64,000 nucleotides of DNA, from NCBI RefSeq assembly GCF_945952055.1, contig NZ_CAMFHB010000022.1, forward strand, positions 36,317 through 100,316, in the 5' to 3' direction. Shown here in pieces: positions 56,942 to 64,000 of the stretch (within the stretch, counting starts at the first letter, position 1; each line of letters opens with the position of its first letter). The notes beneath the pieces were generated by a model, which did no database searches, had not been told where the DNA came from, and worked only from the letters and a program-made list of their open reading frames with translations. The translations under genes were made by a program, and so were the position numbers. Origin of the DNA: an uncultured Alsobacter sp. GTDB lineage: Bacteria > Pseudomonadota > Alphaproteobacteria > Rhizobiales > Beijerinckiaceae.

Positions 56942-57559
56942 ATGACCGGCTTGGAACTGGTGGGCTTCGGGGCGCTACCGCCGTCCGGGGCGCCGCTGCT
57001 GGACGGCAGCGAAAGCGATGGCACCAACTCGATCGGCGGCGGCATCGGCTGGTTCAGCGGAGGCGGGGCGACCCTAGCGAACACCTCGTCTCCGGCGCCA
57101 GACGGGACGAACACCGCGTACACCCTCACCGAGGACTCCGGTGGCGGTCGGCATATGGCCTACAGCTACACGGGGACGATTTCAGGCGGCGTCTCGGCAT
57201 CGGCATATCTGAAGGACATCAGCCGCCGGTATGCGATGCTGCACTACGAAGACAACTCCTCAGACGATTTCACCAATTCCATTTTTGCATTTGTCGATCT
57301 TGTCACCGGCACTATTACCGACAGCGGGTCGACCGGGACGATGGTGCTGAATTCGGTGACAATCGAAGCCGCAGTGGGCGGATTCTATAAGATCACGATG
57401 AATGGCACTCAGGTGAATACCCGGGGTGGAACGTTCAACATTCACCTATCGCAAGAGGCAACGAAGGCGGCTTCCTCGATCGATTACCATGGCCAGCCCG
57501 CTTACACGGGCGATGGCGCTTCCTCCATCTATGTGTGGCGGCCGAAGGTCGTCGACTGA
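56942..57559 (+). CDS. Carbohydrate-binding-like virion protein
   Basis: A 205-residue protein. NTAYTLTEDSGGGRHMAYSY, then AYLKDISRRYAMLHYEDNSS and SSIYVWRPKVVD, resembles a lectin-like jelly roll used in virion adhesins. Parts of the gene are clearly less GC-rich than neighbours, a sign of recent exchange. Confidence 0.65.
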   Translation: MTGLELVGFGALPPSGAPLLDGSESDGTNSIGGGIGWFSGGGATLANTSSPAPDGTNTAYTLTEDSGGGRHMAYSYTGTISGGVSASAYLKDISRRYAMLHYEDNSSDDFTNSIFAFVDLVTGTITDSGSTGTMVLNSVTIEAAVGGFYKITMNGTQVNTRGGTFNIHLSQEATKAASSIDYHGQPAYTGDGASSIYVWRPKVVD

Positions 57560-57561
57560 CC

Positions 57562-59592
57562 ATGTCGTCGATCAGGCTATCCATCGTCAGCAGCGCGACC
57601 GCCAACCGGGGCGGCGTGCCGATCTGGCTCGCGAACCCTGAGGTTCGCGGGCGGTGCGAGGTCGATCGGAAGCTGTCCGCCCGCATCCCGCCCGGCGCCT
57701 ATGTCTACACGCCGACCCTAGACTACGCCCGGCCGGTTCCGTCGTGGCAGTGGAATATTGACGGGGTGCCAATCCCAGGCGCCACCGACCCGATCTACGT
57801 CCCCGCGCCAGAAGACGAAGACAAGGAAATCACGGTCTCGGTGACCCTGAAGGGCGCGTATGCCTCTGCCGTCGCCACCAGCGGCAGCACGGTCGCCTAT
57901 TACTCGAACACCCCGGGGTCCGGCGTCTACGCCGACGTGGTCACGTCCAACGTGGTCCAGGCCAATAGCGCCACGACCACGATCAACCTCGCCACGACTG
58001 GCGGCTGGAAGACCTCCAAGACCACCGGTTCGATGACGGCGGGGAGCCCCACGCTGACCGTCGCTGACGCCACGAACTTCTCCGTCGGCGACCAGGTCAT
58101 CGTTGAGAACACCGCGTCGTACGGCTCGATGGGCGTGGGCGGCGCAGTGCCGGCGCTCTATTACGCCGATGCCACGGCCAGGGACGCCGACACATCGAAA
58201 GCGACCAACACACGCTGCTGGCTGCAATCCACGGGACGCGTGTTCCGCTGGAATGGGTCGGCGTGGGTTGCCGACCGGACCTCCACCAACGACCCGATCT
58301 ACTACGGTTGGGCCATGCCGAAGGCCCTGGTGGCGACGATCACGGCCAAGTCGGGTAACACGCTCACACTCAACAAAGACGCCGTGGTGTCGATTACAGG
58401 GGCCAACGTCTACTTCGACTGCCTCCCGCTGGCGGCGGCGTATTTCAGCATCTATTCCGGAGCGGTCGCGAACCGCCGGCTGTACCTGCCGACGGGCGAG
58501 TACGCATTTTCGGACAAGATCGAGATGCTCGATCTGCAGGACTGCTTTCTCTTCGGTGACGGCAGAACCCTGTCTGTCATGTTCTCCCCAGCTGGGTGCT
58601 GGTCGTTCAACATCCGTGGCAATCAATGCCACCGGACCATCTTCCGGAACTTCGGATACCGAGGGAGCCATCGGCTGAACTCGTGGATCCTCGACGAGGA
58701 TGGAAACCGGGCGCGCGGCATCCACTTCGAGCTTTCCTTCGATCTCTTGTTCGACAATCTCCGGTCAGACGAGACGATGAACGATGCCATCACGCTCGGC
58801 GCAAACTGCGGGCAGAGCGCGATCCGTTCCTGCTATGCGCGCTTCGTGACGCCGATCCGCTCCTACTTCCAGTGGACCTTCAATACGGCGGATACCACGG
58901 ACAACAACCTCATCGATTGCGAGGTCAATTCCGACTACATGATCCCGGCCATCGAGTGTTTCCGGTCGGATCGCGTGAACATCATCCGCTTCAAGGGGCG
59001 GAACGCGATGATCTCGACGAACACCTCCGGAGGGTTCCTGATCGACAAGCCGTATCTCCGGTTCTCCGCCGGCTGCTTCTACGAATTCGACCCAGACAAG
59101 GCGCCCCTGTCCCAGAACGCCTGGTGGGGGAACCCCTTCATCAACATCAACACGAACATCGGCAACACGTCCGGCTCGGGGCTCGACCTGGCGGCCAACG
59201 GCGGCTCCGTGGTTGACGCGGACATCGAGGTCGAAGGCTACATGGACGCGACCTACAAGGTGCGCGGCAAGGCCATCATCGTCGCCCCCAGCTACGGCGG
59301 CGTGATGGTGCGGGGCGGCAGGATCAAGACGATCCCCTACGTTCCTGGCGATAGCATCGCCTGGGGCATCGGCTGCGATGGCGACAGCGTCACGACGTCG
59401 ATGGTTCGATTCGAGGGGTTCACCCACGAGGATCCGGACTATCCGAATGCTGCCGACTGGTCCGTGTTCCATCGCTTCGCCGATACGGACGGGCACGGCC
59501 GGGTGTTCGCCTGCGTCGGCGAGCAGTTCAAGGCGCGCGTCAAACGGCGCAACCGGACCAACGCACAGTACATTTCCGATGGCGGAATATGA
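57562..59592 (+). CDS. Tailspike-like protein with beta-helix
   Basis: A 676-residue protein. The first 270 residues include a linker and small beta domains (YYADATARDADTSKATNTRC, RWNGSAWVADRTSTND). From residue 290 a right-handed beta-helix of the pectate-lyase/tailspike type is likely: RLYLPTGEYAFSDKIEMLDL, NQCHRTIFRNFGYRG, FDLLFDNLRSDETMNDAITL. It probably binds or cuts surface polysaccharide. Catalytic residues cannot be chosen by eye. Confidence 0.8.
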   Translation: MSSIRLSIVSSATANRGGVPIWLANPEVRGRCEVDRKLSARIPPGAYVYTPTLDYARPVPSWQWNIDGVPIPGATDPIYVPAPEDEDKEITVSVTLKGAYASAVATSGSTVAYYSNTPGSGVYADVVTSNVVQANSATTTINLATTGGWKTSKTTGSMTAGSPTLTVADATNFSVGDQVIVENTASYGSMGVGGAVPALYYADATARDADTSKATNTRCWLQSTGRVFRWNGSAWVADRTSTNDPIYYGWAMPKALVATITAKSGNTLTLNKDAVVSITGANVYFDCLPLAAAYFSIYSGAVANRRLYLPTGEYAFSDKIEMLDLQDCFLFGDGRTLSVMFSPAGCWSFNIRGNQCHRTIFRNFGYRGSHRLNSWILDEDGNRARGIHFELSFDLLFDNLRSDETMNDAITLGANCGQSAIRSCYARFVTPIRSYFQWTFNTADTTDNNLIDCEVNSDYMIPAIECFRSDRVNIIRFKGRNAMISTNTSGGFLIDKPYLRFSAGCFYEFDPDKAPLSQNAWWGNPFININTNIGNTSGSGLDLAANGGSVVDADIEVEGYMDATYKVRGKAIIVAPSYGGVMVRGGRIKTIPYVPGDSIAWGIGCDGDSVTTSMVRFEGFTHEDPDYPNAADWSVFHRFADTDGHGRVFACVGEQFKARVKRRNRTNAQYISDGGI

Positions 59593-59645
59593 CGCGCGAT
59601 CTATGATAGCCCCGTTGGCGGATGCGGCCGGACGGGAGTGTTATC

Positions 59646-60629
59646 GTGCCCTTGCGGGTGTTTTTCGATCTGTCGCGGCAGGAAGAGTGGCATCGGCGCG
59701 AGTGGGAGAGAACGCTCGGAGCGTTGAGCCGCGACAAGAATGAGAACATCGCGATCGAAAGCAGCGGGGCGCTGGCCGATGTCGTCGTCAACACGATGGC
59801 GCCCCAGATCGCCGACGCGCTGCCGCCTGGTCGGAAGCGCAGCAGGCTCGATCGGAAAGTCATCACCTGGGACGCCGCCGACTTCCCGACGGGCCGATAT
59901 AGCGGGCTGTATTGCTCGCTCGACAAGCGGCTGTTCGATGCGGGTCGGCATGCCACCTTCTGCTACCCGATCAGCTACAACGAGGTTGTCGACTTCACGC
60001 CGCTCGAGACGGCGTCCGTCGACTTCAGCTTCCACGGCGGCATCACATCGGGCGTGCGGCAGAAGATCGTCGCCCTGTGGCAGGGATGGGGAAAGTTCAA
60101 CGCCACGTGCGTGGTCCAGGGCGGGCCCTGGAAGTCGATGTTCGACAGAAGCGGCCTCGATGTGAAGGTCCGGTACGCGGAGGGCATCAGCAAAAGCCGC
60201 TTCGTGATCTGCCCGCGCGGCAACGGACATGGATCGATCCGCCTGTTCGAGGTTCTGAAAGCGGGCCGCGTTCCGGTCATCATCAGCGACCGCTACGTCT
60301 TGCCGCCGCACATCGACTGGACGTCGTGTGCGATTGTCGTGCCTGAGATCGATGTGGCCGCGTTGCCCGAGATCGTCGCCGCGCACATGCCGCGCTGGAG
60401 CGCTATGGCGGCGACCGCGCGCAGGACATGGGAAGAGCATTTCTCGAGCGATGGGCTCCTCACCTACATGGGGTCCATCATCCCTGCGATCGCCAAAGCC
60501 GCTGCTGGCGAGGATGAAACGCTGGGGCAGTACGTGACGAGAACCGCATCATTGGCGGGGATCTCGGCGGCGCTGTACGCAAAGCCCCGCATCGGGCGTC
60601 TCGTCCACAAGATCAGGCGCGCCGGATAG
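59646..60629 (+). CDS. Exostosin-family (GT47-like) glycosyltransferase
   Basis: A 327-residue glycosyltransferase. The C-terminal domain has SKSRFVICPRGNGHGSIRLF, then EVLKAGRVPVIISDRYVLPP and HIDW, the nucleotide-sugar-binding signature of exostosin-like enzymes. GGGAG lies seven bases before the GTG at 59646; an ATG at 59622 lacks one. It is the last late gene. It may alter host surface sugars after infection or glycosylate the virion. Confidence 0.78.
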   Translation: MPLRVFFDLSRQEEWHRREWERTLGALSRDKNENIAIESSGALADVVVNTMAPQIADALPPGRKRSRLDRKVITWDAADFPTGRYSGLYCSLDKRLFDAGRHATFCYPISYNEVVDFTPLETASVDFSFHGGITSGVRQKIVALWQGWGKFNATCVVQGGPWKSMFDRSGLDVKVRYAEGISKSRFVICPRGNGHGSIRLFEVLKAGRVPVIISDRYVLPPHIDWTSCAIVVPEIDVAALPEIVAAHMPRWSAMAATARRTWEEHFSSDGLLTYMGSIIPAIAKAAAGEDETLGQYVTRTASLAGISAALYAKPRIGRLVHKIRRAG

Positions 60630-60634
60630 CAACT

Positions 60635-60831
60635 CGGCAGGAGCAAACGCCCTGCCGCCACGAGGTCCGCATGGTGCGGACGCCGGGATGAGCCCGGCAC
60701 AACACGCAGCAGAAAGTCTGTAGAGCCGGACCGCGGTGTTGCCTCCCGCGGCGTCGTGCTGTGTTCCATGCCCAGGGGGAGCCCTACCCGGAGCTCCCCC
60801 ACATGGCAATCAGTTTCGGGGCTTGTCCCCG
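60635..60831 (+). ncRNA. Series of hairpins behind the last late gene, candidate structured RNA
   Basis: The stretch 60630-60922 has no gene. It shows successive stems: CGGCAGG/CCTGCCG (60635-60657), GTCCGC/GCGGAC (60665-60681), GCCGGG-ATGAG-CCCGGC (60682-60698), CCGCGG/CCGCGG (60731-60751), GGGGGAGC/GCTCCCCC (60775-60800) and CGGGG/CCCCG (60817-60831). The late terminator follows. A 3' UTR structure or a processed RNA is possible; function unknown. Confidence 0.45.
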
Positions 60832-60884
60832 TCCATGGCCTTCATCTGAAGGCGCCCGGACCCGGGTGACGATCAACCTCGACT

Positions 60885-60917
60885 GGCCCGCCTGGCATCA
60901 CGCCGGCGGGCCTTTTT
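60885..60917 (+). terminator. Intrinsic terminator of the late operon
   Basis: GGCCCGCC (60885-60892) pairs with GGCGGGCC (60905-60912) and is followed by five T on the plus strand. Leftward genes begin just beyond, so it protects them from late read-through. Confidence 0.85.
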
Positions 60918-60922
60918 GCGTT

Positions 60923-61288
60923 TCAGAACGAGTACGAGCACTCGGGTGGCGGGGCAGGGCGGTCCATCCAGAAGTCGAACGGCCACTTGAAAGCGACGAG
61001 GCCCCACTCATTGTCCTCGTCGAGGCCGTACACTGCCCACCGTTCGTGAAACTCGTCCCATTGCACGTCCGTCACGCGGAAGTGCTTCACCCACACGTCG
61101 ATCTTGCGGTCCTTCGGCGCCGTCTCCGCGGGTTGCCAGCCCGCCGTCTCCATCAGCGCCTGGATCGCGACCCTGGCGACGTAGGCCCGGTCGATGTAGG
61201 GGAACTTCTCCGTCCCCCTGATCGCCTCCGGGGGCGGGTTCAGCATCGCCGTCTCGATCGCGATGGTGACCTTCTCGAGAGGGGTCAT
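60923..61288 (-). CDS. Small phage accessory protein
   Basis: A 121-residue protein: MTPLEKVTIAIETAMLNPPP, then GWQPAETAPKDRKIDVWVKH. The PAETAPKDR segment is the DUF551-like pattern of many small phage proteins of unknown function. Start overlaps the preceding stop. Confidence 0.7.
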   Translation of the reverse strand: MTPLEKVTIAIETAMLNPPPEAIRGTEKFPYIDRAYVARVAIQALMETAGWQPAETAPKDRKIDVWVKHFRVTDVQWDEFHERWAVYGLDEDNEWGLVAFKWPFDFWMDRPAPPPECSYSF

Positions 61289-61524
61289 AGCTCCACCCGC
61301 CCATCGTTGGCGATCTTGCGGTATGCCGATCCCACGCTCAGCAGCGCCATCTTGATGATGTTAGCCTGCCGTCGCTCGTCGTGGGTTTCCAGATGGCGCG
61401 TGATGAAGGTGTTGAACATAGCGTAGGCGTCGTCCCACGCCGTCGCATGGACCTGGGCATTGGCCCGCTCCTCCGGAGTTGGCCGTCGGTGAATCTCAGG
61501 ATCGAACTCGCGTTTCTCGGTCAA
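61285..61524 (-). CDS. Small hypothetical protein
   Basis: A 79-residue helical protein (AWDDAYAMFNTFITRHLETH, ANIIKMALLSVGSAYRKIAN). ATGA overlaps with both neighbours. Not recognised. Confidence 0.6.
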   Translation of the reverse strand: MTEKREFDPEIHRRPTPEERANAQVHATAWDDAYAMFNTFITRHLETHDERRQANIIKMALLSVGSAYRKIANDGRVEL

Positions 61525-61727
61525 GGCTTCACCTCCACATCGGCTTCATCCGCGAACACCATGACCGGGAACGGGAGCACCACCATCTGGCGCCCTGGAT
61601 CCAGGTCGTTAATGACGGTCGCAAGGCGATCCGCCTGTGTCTTCTCGTGGAAGGCGGCGATGGGGAGGGGCTTCCCGCTCCCATCGGAATAGACCGCGAC
61701 CACGGCGTAGATCGTCTTGCCCATCAT
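61521..61727 (-). CDS. Small hypothetical protein
   Basis: A 68-residue protein (MGKTIYAVVAVYSDGSGKPL, DRLATVINDLDPGRQMVVLP). The double ATG at 61727/61724 overlaps the upstream stop; a GTG at 61745 would overlap the upstream gene by more. Not recognised. Confidence 0.55.
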   Translation of the reverse strand: MMGKTIYAVVAVYSDGSGKPLPIAAFHEKTQADRLATVINDLDPGRQMVVLPFPVMVFADEADVEVKP

Positions 61728-62005
61728 GGTCCGATCATCCACCACATCGCCTCCCAGAAGCCGACGGAGATTATGCCGATCAGGCCGCCCTCCGCCATCA
61801 GGATCCGGAGCGGCTTCGGCTCCCAGCCGACCGCGCGGAGTTCGGTGGCATCATAGACGCGCACCGCGTCGGGCTCCCGCTCGAGCGCGATCGCCAAGAT
61901 TCCGTGGCCGAGGTTCTGCCGCACGACGGCGATCTTCCCCTCCCACACGCCGGCGAGTACCCGGACGCGCTTCCCCGGGAGAATGACAAGGCTGTTCCAG
62001 TTCAT
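61724..62005 (-). CDS. Small SH3/KOW-like protein
   Basis: A 93-residue protein. LPGKRVRVLAGVWEGKIAVV, then LGHGILAIALEREPDAVRVY, looks like a KOW/SH3 barrel, followed by a hydrophobic end (LIGIISVGFWEAMWWMIGP). AGGAG stands before the ATG. First of four leftward genes near the prophage right end. Confidence 0.6.
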   Translation of the reverse strand: MNWNSLVILPGKRVRVLAGVWEGKIAVVRQNLGHGILAIALEREPDAVRVYDATELRAVGWEPKPLRILMAEGGLIGIISVGFWEAMWWMIGP

Positions 62006-62013
62006 GATCTCTC

Positions 62014-62036
62014 CTACGGGACTCGCTACGGGACTC
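62014..62036 (+). repeat. Tandem 11-bp direct repeat near the prophage right end
   Basis: CTACGGGACTC occurs at 62014-62024 and 62026-62036, one base apart (12-bp period), between the last phage-like gene and tRNA-Pro. It could be an arm-type site or part of the attachment region; this is only positional. Confidence 0.4.
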
Positions 62037-62144
62037 TGTGCGCCGAAGGCCGCATTTCGTTGCCGTTCTGTGCCGGTAGCGTGTCGGCGAGGGCTTGCGG
62101 TCGATCGGCGGAATCGATAGGAAACACAAGGGCGCGAGCCCCGG

Positions 62145-62221
62145 CGGGGTATAGCGCAGCCTGGTAGCGCGGAAGTTTTGGGTACTTCAGGTCGCAGGTT
62201 CGAATCCTGCTGCCCCGACCA
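62145..62221 (+). tRNA. tRNA-Pro(TGG)
   Basis: Acceptor CGGGGTA/TGCCCCG, D arm GCGC-AGCCTGGTA-GCGC, anticodon arm GAAGT-TTTGGGT-ACTTC (anticodon TGG), T arm GCAGG-TTCGAAT-CCTGC, encoded CCA. First clearly chromosomal gene on the right. Confidence 0.93.
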
Positions 62222-62283
62222 TCAACCCGGTCCGTCTCGCGCCGCCGCAGTCGAGTCAATGTCTTCGCAGGAACACGACGTCC

Positions 62284-62589
62284 ATGACCGCTCGGATCTA
62301 CCGCCCCGCCAGGACCGCCATGCAGTCCGGCACCGCCAAGACGACGCGCTGGCTGCTGGAGTTCGAGCAGGAGCGCGCCCGCGAGATCGATCCGCTCATG
62401 GGCTGGACCTCCTCCAGCGACACGCGCCAGCAGGTGAAGCTCTGGTTCGACACCCGCGAGGAAGCGGTGGCCTACGCCCAGCGCAACGGCATCGCGGCGA
62501 CCGTCGAGGAGCCGAACGAGCCGCGCCGGCGCACGATCGCCTACTCGGACAATTTCCGCTTCAACCGCGTCGGCCAGTGGACCCACTGA
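62284..62589 (+). CDS. NADH dehydrogenase accessory subunit (NDUFS4-like)
   Basis: A 101-residue protein of the 'ETC complex I subunit' family: RIYRPARTAMQSGTAKTTRW, then DPLMGWTSSSDTRQQVKLWF and FRFNRVGQWTH. In alphaproteobacteria it is a small respiratory complex I accessory subunit. A host gene, supporting an alphaproteobacterial host. Confidence 0.88.
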   Translation: MTARIYRPARTAMQSGTAKTTRWLLEFEQERAREIDPLMGWTSSSDTRQQVKLWFDTREEAVAYAQRNGIAATVEEPNEPRRRTIAYSDNFRFNRVGQWTH

Positions 62590-62613
62590 TCGGGCAAGGC
62601 GTCGTCTCCGACC

Positions 62614-62690
62614 GGCCCCGTAGCTCAGCTGGATAGAGCAGCCGCCTTCTAAGCGGCAGGTCGCAGGTTCGAGCCCTGCCGGGGTCGCCA
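62614..62690 (+). tRNA. tRNA-Arg(TCT)
   Basis: Acceptor GGCCCCG/CGGGGTC, D arm GCTC-AGCTGGATA-GAGC, anticodon arm GCCGC-CTTCTAA-GCGGC (anticodon TCT), T arm GCAGG-TTCGAGC-CCTGC, encoded CCA. Host chromosome. Confidence 0.93.
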
Positions 62691-62777
62691 GCATCCAGGG
62701 GCTCAGTCTCTCGCGCGTCCGCCTGCGCCCATCGACCCCGTGCCCTTCGATCGTTCGCGCCAGGACTTCACATTCCC

Positions 62778-63761
62778 TCAGTCCACGATGTCGTCCGCCC
62801 GGGCGATGAGGGTCTCCTTCAAGGGGATGCCGAGCCTGCGCGCCGTGCGAAGGTTCAACAGGAACTCCACCTTGGTGGGAAACTGGACCGGCAGGTTGCC
62901 GGGGGCCTCGCCCTTGAGGATGCGGGCCACGTAGCCCGCCGACCGCCGGAAGAGATCCAGGGTGTCGGCGCCGTAGGACATCAGGGCGCCGGCTTCCACG
63001 AAGCTTCGCACCTCCGAGATCACGGCCAGCGACAGCTTGTCGCCCAGCGCGATGATGGTGTCCTGGGTCGAGCGGGTCAGGAAGTCGTAGACGACGAAGA
63101 CCGCCTGGCCCCCCTGGGCGGCATAGTCCGACATCAGCCGCACGATCTCGTCGGGGTTGCTCGAGGTCAGGCCGAGGCGCGTCGGGCGAAGGCCCTGCTC
63201 CCGGGCCGAGGTTTCCGTCTGGATGCCCCAGTCGCGATAGACCGGGTCGGTGACGGTGTGCAGGATGCCGATCGAGGAGAGCCCCGGCAGGACCTCGCGC
63301 ACGAGTTCGATCCGCTTCGCCGAGAGCTCCTGGCCGAACCAGGAAAAGCCCGTCAGGTTGCCTCCGGGCCGGGCCACGGTGGCGAACAGGTCGCCGGGCA
63401 CCGAGGGCAGGCCGACGCTCACCACGGGCAGCGTCGTCGATCGCACCAGGAGCCGCGCCACGGCCGGTCCGGGGGACAGGAACACCGCGATCTTGCGGGC
63501 GACCATCTCGGCGATGAAGCGCTGCGCCGCGCCGGCGTCGCCGCGGGCGTGAAACTCGACCAGGCGATAGGTCTGTCCGTCGACCAGCCCCTGCTCCTTC
63601 ATCCCGCCGAGGAAGGCACCGAGCTGCGGCTGATCGGCCTCCTGGGTCGCCAGGCCCAGGAACACGATCTCCGGCAGGGCGGATTGGGCCCGCGCGGCGC
63701 CGGCGATCCCCGTGGCCAGCGGAGCGGAAAGGCCGATGCGCAGAAAAGACCGGCGATCCAT
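62778..63761 (-). CDS. ABC-transporter substrate-binding protein (ABC_sub_bind), Tat signal
   Basis: A 327-residue periplasmic protein. The start MDRRSFLRIGLSAPLA carries a twin-arginine signal ending ARAQS; an upstream start at 63821 would bury it. LPEIVFLGLATQEADQPQLG, VARPGGNLTGFSWFG, FVVYDFLTRSTQDTIIALGD and LMSYGADTLDLFRRSAGYVA match the ABC_sub_bind family common in Rhizobiales. Ligand unknown. No partner permease is visible. Confidence 0.87.
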   Translation of the reverse strand: MDRRSFLRIGLSAPLATGIAGAARAQSALPEIVFLGLATQEADQPQLGAFLGGMKEQGLVDGQTYRLVEFHARGDAGAAQRFIAEMVARKIAVFLSPGPAVARLLVRSTTLPVVSVGLPSVPGDLFATVARPGGNLTGFSWFGQELSAKRIELVREVLPGLSSIGILHTVTDPVYRDWGIQTETSAREQGLRPTRLGLTSSNPDEIVRLMSDYAAQGGQAVFVVYDFLTRSTQDTIIALGDKLSLAVISEVRSFVEAGALMSYGADTLDLFRRSAGYVARILKGEAPGNLPVQFPTKVEFLLNLRTARRLGIPLKETLIARADDIVD

Positions 63762-64000
63762 GACCGTTCCCGCCAAGAGGCCGGCACCACGGCTGGCCGC
63801 CGCGGACGCCGGGTGAGCCATCCAGCCTCCACAATCAGAAATGGGCGGCCGGCCGTAAAGTCACGTTGAAGCTAGCGGGTCTCGTCCATCCGCTGGCGCC
63901 CCGCGGGCGACGCACGCCTGGATGCGCTGGAACCCCGCGGAGGCCGAGCCGTTGTCGGCTGAACCTCGACGGGGGCGCGACGGGAGAGACATCCCGTCCG

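Noticed and set aside
62145..62221. tRNA-Pro as a classical attB
   Set aside because: The prophage lies on the 5' side of the tRNA, while integration into a tRNA 3' end would place it on the other side. No integrase is in the window to support it.
62026..63834. A 602-codon minus-strand frame with SRIRTCDLKYP and LEPATCRLEGG segments
   Set aside because: It runs through the antisense of two tRNAs and the complex I gene; these motifs are tRNA artefacts.

Overview
The window is most of a siphovirus-type prophage with its right-hand host flank, in a GC-rich alphaproteobacterium. The host part (from about 62.1 kb) has tRNA-Pro(TGG), an NDUFS4-like respiratory complex I accessory protein, tRNA-Arg(TCT) and a Tat-exported ABC_sub_bind protein. 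These suggest a Hyphomicrobiales/Rhizobiales-like host (Methylobacterium-type), which is an inference. The left end of the prophage, where an integrase would be expected, lies outside the window.

Early region (1-16.6 kb). It is lambdoid in layout. A leftward operon (5573 to 1) carries an XRE regulator, small genes, a coiled-coil protein, an RlmN/Cfr-like radical SAM enzyme lacking the usual N-terminal domain, an HNH-like protein and a Bet recombinase. A LexA/S24-type CI repressor (6070-6780) and a Cro-like gene (6873-7097) make up the switch. Four copies of a 14-bp operator are visible, and the leftward and rightward promoters each have one inside a 17-bp spacer; the Cro-like mRNA should be leaderless. 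Between CI and the leftward promoter lies about 500 bp without a convincing gene that can fold into a series of hairpins. The rightward operon (6873-16576) holds DNA-binding proteins, an adenine methyltransferase, HNH proteins, a 203-aa phage protein, a RuvC-like resolvase, a DnaB-like helicase, a DnaT-like replication protein and a DUF6456-like regulator.

The most unusual feature is at 10263-10506: about 49 in-register pentamers of form N-GG-(C/T)-N, split into three blocks by GGTT(C/T)TCA-like separators. It lies directly after the 203-aa gene. It is neither coding nor an ordinary tandem repeat.

Accessory region (16.6-25.0 kb). All genes run leftward, are small and mostly unknown. Seven 18-nt hairpins, each just upstream of a gene or gene pair, share an AACGGT-type loop while their 6-bp stems differ by compensated changes.

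Late region (25.3-60.9 kb). It runs rightward: two HNH genes, a tRNA with a CTA anticodon (predicted amber suppressor), small genes, tRNA-Met(CAT), terminase, portal, prohead protease, capsid, connectors, tail tube, tail chaperones with a likely -1 frameshift, a 1382-aa tape measure, tail tip, many fibre/adhesin-like genes, lysis genes, a beta-helix tailspike-like protein and an exostosin-like glycosyltransferase, ending at a terminator (60885-60917). Four small leftward genes (60.9-62.0 kb) lie between this and the tRNA-Pro. Lysogeny is probably SOS-sensitive through CI self-cleavage, with early transcription from the two operator-controlled promoters.
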